NCBI RefSeq assembly: GCF_048771995.1
Contig: NC_133026.1
Coordinates: 107,380,001-107,444,000 of the forward strand
DNA from: Taeniopygia guttata
Lineage: Eukaryota > Chordata > Aves > Passeriformes > Estrildidae
Length of the DNA stretch: 64,000 bases
Direction of reading: 5' to 3'
The position numbers and the translations under genes are program-made. Positions within the stretch are counted from its first letter, which is position 1. Every line of letters begins with the position of its first letter. Below, in pieces: positions 11,151-22,219 of the stretch. The notes beneath the pieces were generated by a model that did no database searches, was not told the DNA's origin, and saw only the letters and a list, made by a program, of their open reading frames with translations.

Positions 11151-12071
11151 CGGGGAAAAAAGCTTCTGCTTTTTAAAACAGAGAAAAGTCCCACCTAGTC
11201 TACTCCACTGCAGAGTCACGTAGTGTCAATGCTTACCCTCCCATAATCAGTTGTTAGCTATCATCTCCACACTTTGATAGTTACCTCTCACCTTCTTAAT
11301 CAAATTGTCATAAATAGGTCAGGAATTCTTGCTACTGGTTTTATTCAATAACACCTCTTTATCTTTTACTTGTCCTAAGTCCTATCCAATTTTCTCTTAC
11401 TTTTCCATGTGCTCTGTTCTCATGACAATCACTTCTGTTTGATTGCTGCTACAAGGCCCTGATTGCAATTCTTCACTGATGAAAGAGTGCCGGGAATTGG
11501 GGATTAGGGTTGCATTCCAAATTCTGCCAAAAGCATCCTGACTTCAGGCAGAGCAGTCTGGATACATGTTTGGTTATACAGAATATTAGTTTACTCCAGA
11601 AAAAAAGAATAAACAAGAATCAGAAAAATTAATCCCAAAATGACTTTATATATTTCCTGGCAGAATTCACAGGCTATAGCTCACAATTACTTTAAATCTA
11701 TTTTACCTCTGATAAGGTAGTGCTTCTCTTGTGGGAGGCTGGAGGTGTATCCCTGTTAATGATTGTGAGATTGTCGCTAACAAGCTTTCCCAGAACACAG
11801 CTGCTGTCTGACACCAGTCTGATAAGTGTGAACAAACCATTAACAACCTTAGTTCATTAACAGTGGACCAGGTTGGTTTGGCTTCCTTATTTCATCGTGG
11901 CTTCATTTTTGCAGATTGCATATATTACAATAGGATTTATCTTAGTAAAAGTATTGGCTTTTAATTGTAGGATTATACTGAGTAACTCCCAGCTCCCCCA
12001 TGGGAATTCAGCTGTTTTTCCCCACTGACCAAAAGGAGATGAGTTTTCTACTTTCTAGGTTATTGCAAAAG
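11151..12071. other. Unique DNA, no gene seen
   Basis: Ordinary AT-rich sequence with no recognised gene, array or transposon. Confidence 0.6.
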
Positions 12072-12200
12072 CCTGGGAACTGGGGAGTCCAGATTTTATT
12101 CCTAGTCATGTCTGTGATTTACTCTGGGATTTCCCAGCGCCTCAGTTTTACCCGAATAATGGCGTTACTTAACTTTTGATAGGAGTGCTAGGAAAATCCT
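12072..12200 (+). mobile_element. MIR-type ancient SINE fragment
   Basis: The order of short blocks follows the MIR consensus: 'ctgggaactggggagtcc', then 'attcctagtcatgtctgtga', 'tttactctggg', 'gcctcagttttaccc' and 'aataatggcgttacttaa'. MIR reads ctgggagtcaggagtcctggg...ctctgtctgtgatttactgtgtga...cctcagttttccc...aataatac. MIRs are tRNA-derived SINEs amplified in early amniotes, so the copy is very old. Borders are approximate. Confidence 0.6.
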
Positions 12201-12955
12201 TGGGTTGTTTGCTGCTTCACTGAACATGAAGTTGCTCCACACTTACTGAGGACAGATCAGTCATTCAACTAATTCAAGCAATAGCTGGAGACACTGTGAT
12301 TCTACAGAGGGTTACAGCCTGAGTCTTGGTGTGTCATGTTGTGCATAAACTGAGTATCACTGTTTTCCCAGCTCTATTGGGTGCTCTCACCATGGTTTAA
12401 ATTGGACCATTGGAGGATGCTGTGGCAATCTCAGCAATTGACTCTTATGAGGCTCTCTGCAGCATCCGAACTTCTTTGAGAATCTTTCCTAATTAAATTT
12501 CCAATCTGTTTAAAATATTTCTATTGGTTTTATCTATCTCTCCACCCTACCTAAATGAGTAAATATACAAACATACATTCATACACACTTTTTAGACTGT
12601 CAATTTCTCTGTCTTCTTTGTCCAGGCTCTCAAATATAGGCACTAAAAATACAATTGCCAAAAAAATCCCAACAATTGAGAAATAAGGGAAAATTTTAAA
12701 TAGCTGTTCCTTTCACATAAATTGTTCTAAGGAATTAGAAAAGACACCATTGTTTTTATTCAGGAATGATATTGTGAAGCTAACAAGTTATTAATTTTTT
12801 CCCAACACCCTCCTGTATATTATCATTATGCCAAGAGTAGGTGTACAATGCTTCCTCCTCTATAGTGAAATTGCTTAGTTATATAATCATATTAAGATGA
12901 CTAAGGAGAGAAGATAATATTTGGAAAATGCTTTTAGATTTCAGGAGATTTTAGT
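12201..12955. other. Unique AT-rich DNA, no gene seen
   Basis: No gene or transposon recognised. Runs of ATTT/AAAT are scattered through it. Confidence 0.6.
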
Positions 12956-12957
12956 CC

Positions 12958-13045
12958 CACATATATATATGAATATACATGCATAATATGTATGTGATAC
13001 ATATATTCTCTCATACATATATATATATACACACACATGCATATA
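12958..13045. repeat. AT/TG alternating purine-pyrimidine tract
   Basis: An imperfect alternating array of AT, TACA and AC dinucleotides: atatatatat, then atgtatgtgatacatat, then catatatatatatatacacacacatgcatat. Several parts are self-complementary, so the tract could extrude short hairpins. A degenerate dinucleotide microsatellite. Confidence 0.85.
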
Positions 13046-14224
13046 GCTATAGCTCCTTTGTCTCTCCACTGTGCACCAAAAAGACTTTCATAATGTCCCT
13101 TTCATAAAACTTACTTCTCTCCAATTGACCAGTTTTAATTACTATTACCTAACAAGGTACAATAAAATTAGTATCAGAGACCAATTACTTAATCAAGCCA
13201 ATAACATGTTATACCTACACTGCTCCACTGTGTGTATTCATAGCACCAGCAGATGCTTCTGCTGTTCTATCTTTGTTATTTTATTTTTTACTTTCTACCC
13301 TGCAGCAGAAGCAGCAGCAGCTCTGATTGCGACAACCAATAGACATGGTTGGCAGGATGAAATGTAAAATAACAAAACCTACAGTCTGCCTTGCTTTGTG
13401 GATAATATGCTGCAACAACCAGCCATTTCCTGCCTGTGGCTGTGTCAGCTGAGCCATCCACAGTCCATTTTTTCATTGGTATTATTTTTTTCAGTGTCTA
13501 TGAAATCTGGAATGGGACACAGCATGCTTGGAATGTGGCCAGGATCCTGTTGAGTTAGTAGAATGGAAAGAAAATAAAAAGTACACTGACCCAATTTCTT
13601 TGACTAAATATACTGGGCTATAACAGCAAAAGTTAGGAATATGTTTATTCTTTGAATAATTTTTTAGATTAAGTGGCTTAGGACAATACATTACAAATGC
13701 AGATAGAGATCAGGTAGTGAAAGCGACTCATCAGGCTCTCTGTTGGCTTCAAACATCCCTTTACATCCCAGTCTCAAAGATTTAAAAGTATTTCATTTTT
13801 TCTTTTTGTTGTTTTTTTTGTTTTTCTACCTAATTTGATTTACCTGAAAGTTTCTGTCATTTTTTTTATTTACCTGTTTTATTTAAAGTAGTTAAGCAAA
13901 AAAACAAACAAACAAAAAATCAGTCAGTGTATTTTTCCTTTCTGTGACAAGTACTGACACTTAGGATTTGTGGAGATTGTGCTCCTTACGCTCTGGTGTG
14001 AGCAGAAATGCAGCTGGATGCATCTGGAACTGAGGAGAAACATAATAGAACAATCAGCTAGTTTTTCAAATGCAAAGTGGAGGATGCACTTAAAACCTGA
14101 TGATAATCTAAACTGAACAGCTTGTGCCTACCTTTGGCTCCCCCACACCTGTGCCATTCATGCTGCCATCACAGGCAAGAGTGCTGCTCCAGCACGGAGC
14201 GTGCCAAGGGGTCGGCTGCTCTGT
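13046..14224. other. Unique DNA with T-rich and AAAC patches, no gene seen
   Basis: Contains a T-rich patch at about 13,792-13,880, then 'aaaaaaacaaacaaacaaaa' near 13,898. Open frames up to 98 codons at 13,071-13,690 carry poly-Ala or poly-Leu from a CAG-like run near 13,300 and no domain. Confidence 0.6.
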
Positions 14225-14327
14225 TTGAGGAGCTGTGTCCCAAGAAGGACCAAGCAAACCCTCTGACCTCTTTCTCAGTCTCCTCATTCATAAAATGGGG
14301 ACAATGATCTGCCTCCATCTTTTCAGA
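14225..14327 (+). mobile_element. MIR-type ancient SINE fragment
   Basis: The core is recognisable: 'gagctgtgtcc', then 'ccaagcaaaccctctgacctc', 'tctcagtctcctcattc', 'ataaaatggggacaatgatc' and 'tgcct'. This follows the MIR text agctgtgtgaccttgggcaagtcacttaacctctctg...cctcagtttcctcatctgtaaaatggggataatgata. It is the better preserved of the two MIR copies in the window. A short plus-strand open frame that overlaps it is not a gene. Confidence 0.75.
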
Positions 14328-17240
14328 ACACCTGGGAATATCTGATTGCAAAGAGGTAGAACACAATGGGAGCCAAACTGAACTGTTCTCCAATGCCATA
14401 TGGCCAGACAGGTTGCCAGCATACAGAGATAAAAAAACCAGATTAAATTATAAAAAGGCCAAACCCAACAAAAACAAAAAGAAAGCCAAAAGCCCCAAGA
14501 ACAAACAGCAATTAAAGGTTTAATTTAGCACTAATAATCAAAATGGATTTCAGATATGCCTGGCCAAATAAACATTCCCTTGCAGCACCCCACCTGCTGG
14601 TACTGGCAGAATAATAATAGTACCTGCAGTACTACTCCAGTACATCCCTGCTTTTGTTGTCTTCTTGAGATCTACAACATAAGGTGCTTATCTTACTTCT
14701 CTCCTGCTTTTCAGTTTTCCTTTCCAGAAATCCCTCCCAGAATGCTCAAAAACTCTACAAAGAATTATGCACCAGGTGTGAAGGAGAGAAAAATATCGCC
14801 AACCATGTGAATTTGGATTTCACTTGGTCCTGATCTCTTGCCTAATTCAGAGATCATTCAAGGTGAATCCTGAGTTTGTTTTTGGTAGCTTCTGTCCTCA
14901 GCAATGTACTCCTTTGTCATGGGACAGAGAGGCCAAGATCTGAAGAGAGAGAAAGGAGGGCTCAAACAGCTGAATCAGGGCAAAAAGTACATTTTGATGA
15001 ATCTTGTAGATGTTTCTATCCAGGAGAGTTTTCATTTCCGTTATGACCACAGATGAAGATGAGCCAAGGTGCTTTAAAGTATCCTGCTTGACTTGGCAGA
15101 GGAATAAAGAAGAGTGGTCTTTCCAGAAGTTCTGAAGACAAAGGCCCACGCTAAACCATGCACTGGTAATACTCCAAACAGCCCCAAAACACAAAAGCAG
15201 GAATCCCAGGATCCCAGCAATTTATGGGTTTGGACTCTAGCTGTTTTTCAGGGCAAGGGCTTTCCGTGCAAGAGTTTCAGAGGCAACAGCTGTTTGATAG
15301 AACATTCCTGTTAGTAGGGCTGGGTGAGGAGAGCTAGCAGTGCTACATACAAGGCCTGGGCAATAATTTCAGGGAAACACTGTTATTTGGTCCATTTTTA
15401 TTTCGAACAAGAGGTTTCTTTACATGTGAATCCCCAACCAAAGTCTATTCATTGTAAGAACTGACAGAAGTGAAACTAAGTGAAGGAAAGCAGATGGCTG
15501 AAACATGTTGAAAAGAATCAATAGCCCCAGTTCTGATGCATCGATATTTTGGTGTGGACACATTCAGAATTGATGTTTAAATGTCAGCTGGGCCCAATTT
15601 GCAGCATTTCAAAGCTGCCTTTGTGTTTTGAATTCAGCAGGACTGAAGGTCAGAAGTTTTGCTAAGTATTTGAATCCAATGGTACATTTTGCAAACATTC
15701 ATTTTTATTTGAAAATATATTCTTTTATCTTATTCTACTGGTAGTAGTCAAGGTGGAAGAACATAGAGCAGGCATAAATTCAAAGCTTGGTCAAAGGATG
15801 ACAGTTGCTTATGCTGTCTTGACTCTAACACTCCCATTATTGCTCCTGAAAAACTAGATAGCTTCAAGTCTGATTTTTTCCAGTGTAGAATTATATTGTA
15901 TTAATAAGTTCCTTTCTGTCCGAATGCCTAAAGACACTATGGCAAATAAAACTCTTCACTGAGCTGGTTGGTTTTGATGTCTGCATCTTTTGTAGTAGAA
16001 AGAAGCCTGTGTGGCTATTTAATAGAAAGTGTTGATAGTGCAGAAAAGAAGAACATAAAAGATATGTATTTCCTTCTTAATGCTATACATTTAATTACCA
16101 GATTTTCAATTAGCAAAGTCTCTTTAGAACTAACAGAAATGTGAATTTAAGCCATCTGAAGAGTTAGTTATGAAAGTTAAAATGCAATAGAAACAAGAGC
16201 TACATGAAATTATATTAAAAATATTCTGTGTATCAACATTCAGTACAATAGCTTGTCTTCAAAATTGATTTAAAGATGTTTTTTAGCCTTTTCAGGGTTA
16301 CAAAACAATATTTTGGACCTGGAGAAATCATAGTTAAGTTGTCCATCTCACAAATATGAGCAAAGTCCTCCCTTCTTTAAACACAGTAGGGACTTCAGGA
16401 AGTAGTAATTGAAATTTAGGCAAAAATGACATTATGAACATGATTTTGCTAAGTAAATTCAAAGGGACAGTTTTAAACCCACTCTAACTGAAGCATATGT
16501 CACTCAGTGTGTGCCGCTGTGGTGGCATTCACTATGTGTTTTGCAGAGGAGCAAAGGACTTAATGAACAAGACTAGTCTTCAGAGCTGTTAATAGGCTAC
16601 AGTTCACTTGGAATTAGTAGGACTGGAGGGTGTTCAGAGTTTTTCAAGAGACTTGCATTTATTTTCATCTCAGCTACCTTACATTATATGAGTGAGAGAT
16701 GTGTAACAAAATAGAGTACTGAAATTTTACTTTCAGTTCTGAACTGTGAAGAGAGAACAATGCTTGTCACATCTCAAAAAGTCTACAAAGGAATATCCTA
16801 AATAGTTAACAGAGACACTAGAAGGAAACAAAATAGAAGAGATTAAAAAAAAAAGAGAGAAATATACCTATATTTATATCTGTAACACAAGGAATCTTCA
16901 GAACTTTCTGAGTATCAGAGGAAAAGAATTATCTCAAAATCCCAGGCAGAAAAATGAAATTGAAATTGTGTTTCATTTTGAAGAAAATCTTGCATGTACT
17001 TCTGTTGAGCAGAAGATTCTGTTTGTGAGGAGGGGGCTAGGAGATGCACAAGAGGAAAACACTCCCAGCTTGCACGACACAGTCAGGATGCATTGTCTGA
17101 AGGATCAGAATAGGATGCAATTATGAAATCATCCAGACATGAAGGTCAGCTTGTCCAGGATTATGGTTAGGAATCAAGCAGGCATGCAGTTAAAAAGACC
17201 ACCAGAACCAAACACAAAATCAGCTATAAATCCCCATTGT
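14328..17240. other. Unique DNA, no gene seen
   Basis: A/C-rich patches occur near 14,450-14,515. Otherwise non-repetitive. Open frames of 66-98 codons (14,556-14,810 plus; 14,898-15,194 minus) have no family resemblance. A short run of 'aaaaaaaaaagagag' lies near 16,846. Confidence 0.6.
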
Positions 17241-17258
17241 AACAGAAAAATAAAAAAG

Positions 17259-17416
17259 AAAGAAAAGAAAAGAAAAGAAAAGAAAAGAAAAGAAAAGAAA
17301 AGAAAAGAAAAGAAAAGAAAAGAAAAGAAAAGAAAAGAAAAGAAAAGAAAAGAAAAGAAAAGAAAAGAAAAGAAAAGAAAAGAAAAGAAAAGAAAAGAAA
17401 AGAAAAGAAAAGAAAA
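17259..17416 (+). repeat. (AAAAG)31 pentanucleotide microsatellite
   Basis: G residues occur every five bases from 17,262 to 17,412 without a break: 31 perfect units, about 157 bases. A slightly irregular A-rich lead-in begins near 17,244 and the array ends at 'aaaaaggc'. The plus-strand open frame made of repeated Lys-Glu-Lys-Lys-Arg is a translation of this array (period five, so three codon phases cycle) and is not a gene. Perfect purity over this length suggests a young, unstable array. Confidence 0.98.
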
Positions 17417-20245
17417 AGGCTGAATTTAAAAGTTAATGTAAGACCTGGTAGCTTGATATTTGAATATTAGAGTAAAATTTGGAGATTCAGCATGCTCTGA
17501 ATAATATCTAATTGAATCAAAGATGCAGGAATGGAAACATACCCTGAGATACCCTCTCTGGAAGAAGGCTGGGTGCTTCAAAGAGGTCTTTCAGTGCTAC
17601 GGCGAATCCTTCACCGGGGAAGATGTACTTTATTTAGAAGACTTTAAGGGTTGAAAGAAATTACATGCCATGTTTTGCTTGTCAATCTTACAATTACTTA
17701 GAAAACACAAAGTTCTTTTTTGTACTCATTTATTCTGTGTAAGAGGAAAGAATAATTAAGTAGAGCTCTGAAAATCCAAAACAAAAGAAAACAGGATCAA
17801 TTTCATTGCCATGTGCCCCATTCAGACCTGGGAGGCATGTCTTTATTATTGTGAAAGAAAACTTCATTCACAAAGACCCTTTCGACTTTCTTGGAATGAC
17901 ATTTTACTTGCGGTGATTTTTAGCAGCTGGTTTGTTGGCTTGTTTGTTTGTTTTCATTAGAGGAGTCTGCTAAAGCATATTGACTTAACACAAAGTCACC
18001 TTGGTATCAGTTGCAATAGCCCCCAAAGCAGTGCTTGCATTTGTAGCCCTAAGAGGCATTGTGTTCTGATGCTTTTTGAAGCCTTTTGAAAGTTAATGTT
18101 GAATCAGTCCTTAACACCACTAACCATGCACCTGCTTCTTGACCCTAACTATTTGAAACATAACACTCTCTATCATTGCTCCCCAAGTCTTTAAAAAAAA
18201 AAAAGTCTTATTCCCTACCCTCATATTCCTGTTAGATTTATAATTAACAGTCCATAGCCTTGAGTTTATGACTGTAGTGGTCCCCCCATAGCACGAGAGT
18301 CTCAAAAATTCCACTTACTCCATGTGTGCTCCCTGCACTGTGAGCAAAAGGGAGATTTCATCCCTCAGGGTTATTTCAGCAGTATCTTCCACAAACACAT
18401 CCCTTCTCTAAAAGAAGAAAGGATCTTCCTTTTCATCCAGCTTAACTTTGTCTAGACAACAAATTCAGCCAGGTTTTGTACAGCTGATTTATCTTCCCCA
18501 GCTGACTAAGCTAGAGTGAATGTGATTCACAAAGATTTTCTTTTTATCCCATATTTTTCTTTCAAACGTCTCTGGCTGCTTATCTATGCTTGTACCTGGG
18601 AAACCTGGGAAACTCTAAGCAGCTATCCCACTCCATAGGCTGAATGCCAGTCACCCCAGCAGGGATACACTAGTGGTAAAATGAGACTTTGGAGAGTCTT
18701 ATGTGCAACATGCAGTGCAGATGATGCAGATTTCTTTATTTTCCATTTCAGAAATTCTTAGTGCTTCTTTATGAAGAACAGTTTTATCTATAATTCACTT
18801 ATACACACATGTCTTTACAGCTCAGGATAGGTGTTTTTCTGTATTCTTATTAATTTAAAGAAATAAATACCTTGATGAGAATGACCTTCATTATACTTCA
18901 GACCTGATCATTGCTCCCTGTGGGCTCCATTACCTCAGTGAAAGCCAAAGACAAAGTTCACTCAATAATTAGAGGGACTGGATTGTTCTGGTCTGAGAAC
19001 CTGACACCCCTGCTGTGCTGGATGGCAGTGTACAGATGAGAGATCTGAGAGCTAAGAGACCAAACTAAATTAAGGCTGCCCAAGGTCTGCCTTATATATT
19101 AACTTGAAAATAAGGTGGGGGCACAACAAAAAGTGAGTGATCCTTCTCCTAAGTAGCCTTAAATAATTTCCGTTATGCTCAAACAGGTTGATGTTAGCTT
19201 TTGTTTGCAATTCAAACCCACAGTAAGATAAGATGAATGTATAATAAAAAATATTGTTGTGTGTCAACTGACAGGTCTAGTACTTATCCAACAAAACTTG
19301 TTGCATCTTTGTGTGCAACCATCTGTTTAGAAAAGACATTATGCTTAAGAAATTGTTATAAAATGTGTATAAATGTATATTTGCATAGACACGTGCATGT
19401 AAATATGTATGTGTGCATGTATCTGAACTAATCAGTGCATAGCAGGAGTACTTATTTGAAAGAGCAGATCTATTCCTTTTAAATTAATGGACAAAATTTG
19501 TGTGTTAAATGGCATTTCCCTTTTGTTACCATCTACACCTGCCCTGAAGGACTGGGTGGAAGCATGACCCACAGCCAGCCTGTGCTGTAACTGTCCTGTT
19601 CACCCAGGTGAGGGCCCAGGACAGCTCCTATGATACAGACTGGACACAGGGTTTGTCTGAGTACCTCCCAGAAAGGCTGCATCCAGCTTGGATTTTTGTA
19701 AAAACCTGAAGCCATATATAGACATAACTGAGATTTGGGGGCCAACAATGAATGAAGGTGCTTAAAATGCAACTTTGGTGGACTTTGTGCAATGGCAACC
19801 TGCTAGTGGGTAACACTGCACATGTCTAGCTGTGACAGGGCTGCTTTGGTTTCATTTCAGGTGAGATACAGTTCATTTTCTTCCTAGAAGCTGGTACAAT
19901 GCTGTGTTGTGCATTTTGTATGGGAGTAACGTGGATTACATGTTGATGTTTTACTTGTGGCTAAACAGAGCTTACTCTAAGTCACAGACTTTGTGATTTC
20001 CCCTGTTCTGCCAGAAAGCAAGTGCACAAGGAGCTGGGAGGGAGCATGGCCAGGACTGCTGCCCTGAACTGGCCAAAGGATATGCCACACTGTGAAATGC
20101 AATGCCCAGTATATAAATTTGGGAAGTTGGCTGGAATGGACTCATCACTTTTCAGGGATGGGCTGGACATCTCTCAGCAGGTGGTGAGCAGTTGTACTGT
20201 GCATTACCTTTTTTGGGTTTTGTTCCTCTATCTCCTTTTAATAGC
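17417..20245. other. Unique AT-rich DNA, no gene seen
   Basis: No gene or transposon recognised. The longest frames are about 60-80 codons. Poly-A of 12 occurs near 18,192. A loose ATGTATGTGTGCATGTA run lies near 19,385-19,420. Confidence 0.6.
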
Positions 20246-20284
<39 letters not shown>

Positions 20285-20298
20285 CATATTATTATTAC
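20246..20298 (+). repeat. (TTA)n trinucleotide microsatellite
   Basis: About 13 perfect TTA/ATT units from 20,246 to 20,284, then an interrupted tail with 'tcatattattatta' and a short CTG run. Two plus-strand open frames full of Ile or Tyr are shadows of this array. Confidence 0.95.
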
Positions 20299-22165
20299 TG
20301 CTGCTGTTGTTATATTCTATTTTGTTTCAATTTTGAAACTGCTCCTATCACAACCCACAAAGTTTACCTTTTCTTTCTTATTCTTCTCTCCACCAGGGAA
20401 TGGGGTTGGAGTGAGTGGCTGTGTGGTACTTATTTGCCAGCTGGGGTTAAACCATGATGTGCAATAGGCAACAGGGGTGAATTTTGTGGCTTCTGTGGTC
20501 TTTCTTAATGTGTTATCTCTCTGGAGCAAGTCTGCTTCCTTTTCAGCTTCCAGCATCTGTCTTTGTGGGCACCCAGTTAAGGCATGTGGCCCACCTGCAA
20601 TCCCAAAATCAGGAACAGCTACTGCATTCTATTTGAAAGTGGTCTTGAAGTACACCAATCTGTATCAGCTGTAGAGGGCACTTTCCAAAATGTGGTTCAG
20701 GCCATTTAATTTTTAATATGTGTTTTTAAGGACCCCAGTTTCCCAAAGATTATATTAACAACCAGCCCCTTGGTTAGGTGGCCCTGGGGAGGGAAGCAGG
20801 AAGGTGAGGCTGCCTTTCATCTCTGTTTTTGAAGCAATGTGTCTGCGCAGAGGGGAACATCAGGCTATTCCATCTAATTTTCCAGCTTGTCCTTTTGAAT
20901 CAGATTTCTGACTGAGGGGAAGCAATCAGCAGAGCTGGTCTCAGATGCCTGAAAAGTGGGTGTCTGTCTCTCTGGGCTCCCTGAGTAGCCCAGCCTGCCC
21001 TCATTTGAGGGCATGTGGGTCCTGGGCAGGCAGGAGGGGTGAGTCATTTGATTATACCCTTCTATTTCAGTTTTTCAAGGGGTTAGAGCAGAACATAGCA
21101 GTATTGGGGGAAGAAGTGTAACTGTGAAGGTACACAGGACAGAATGGCAAAGTTCACATTCCAATAGTGCTGTCTTGAGCAATTGTCACCTCTTCATTTA
21201 TTCCACAACAGCCTTTCTTTTCACTATCATTTATGCTAGTTAAGTTTTCAAGTGGAAGCAACTCCTCTATTTAGGGTTCAAGAAGCAACAGTGTCCAGAA
21301 AAGTAAGGGTGTGGCATGGAAAAATAGCAGTAGGAAAGGAAGGTAGATGGGAATTCTCAAAACCATTTTAAATCTCACTGTTGCTGAGCAAAAAGCTATT
21401 AGCAGAGTAATATTAGCAGAGTGTGCCATTAATTGTTGACATCATGACAGCAAATGTCTTCTTGATTCTCCATCTAGTTTTTTGCCGTCTTTCTTGGATG
21501 CAGCTCCTTGGCTTTTTTCCCTTCTTTGTCATTTTGCCAGCCTCTTTTTGGATCCTCTGCTCACAGATGTGTTTCGTGCTATGGCCACCAAGGCCGTAGG
21601 ATTCCTCCTGCTCTTCTCTGACACCTTGTGTGTTATACTAGCTGAAGGAGTCCTCTCCTGCATTTGTTTCTTCCTGGTGGTGATTACCCCTCTGTCTCTG
21701 ACACATTCAGTGCTGTTGGGTGTGTAAGAGCCACCTGTTGGCCCTGCCTGGGGACAAACTGTCACCAGCCACCACCCACTCCTGTTTGCATGGCCGTGGG
21801 TGAGGCAAGAGGAGCAAAATGTACAATGTGTTAATAAGAAATTTATACCATATTTGACTGCATTACTCTATTGATGGCTGCCAAGAATATGACTGGCATA
21901 ACTTTCTTGGGTCTTTCTCTGATCTCAGATGTAAATTTGATATGTGTTCAAGCAAACACATATTTCAGGAGAATTTTAAAGAAAAATTTATTCCATATAT
22001 AGCTGTATTACAAGTATTTACTTAGCTGAATTGAATTCTAGCCATCTTCACAATTTCTCTTTGTTTAATGTGAGCAATCACCTATAGCTGTACAACTAAT
22101 TTTTGGAATCAGACATTTTAAAATCCTAGATGTGAGCTTCCAAGAAATTTACTCTTGCTCTTGTG
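20299..22165. other. Unique DNA, no gene seen
   Basis: No gene recognised. A 12-bp direct repeat 'tattagcagagt' occurs at 21,397-21,408 and 21,411-21,422. Overlapping open frames on both strands at 21,482-21,765 (about 80 codons) show hydrophobic runs on the plus strand but no start context or family match. Confidence 0.55.
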
Positions 22166-22219
22166 GGTGTTTTTGTTTGTTTGTTTGTTTGTTTGTTTGG
22201 GTTTTTTTGGGGGGGGGGG
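22166..22219 (+). repeat. (GTTT)n microsatellite ending in G11
   Basis: Seven to eight GTTT units at about 22,168-22,200 are followed by 'gggttttttt' and an uninterrupted run of 11 G at 22,209-22,219. The complementary strand is the same AAAC class as the A/C tracts elsewhere in the window. Confidence 0.95.

Noticed and set aside
10913-11219. Phe/Val/Gly-rich minus frames resembling membrane proteins
   Set aside because: They are translations of the complement of the A/C-only tract.
17139-17423. Open frame of repeated Lys-Glu-Lys-Lys-Arg
   Set aside because: A translation of the (AAAAG)n array; no protein family, and its length simply tracks the array.
20022-20467. Plus-strand frames with poly-Ile and poly-Tyr
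   Set aside because: Produced by the (TTA)n microsatellite.
22201-22219. Possible G-quadruplex at the G11 run
   Set aside because: Only one long G-run with a GGG neighbour; four separated G-runs are not present.
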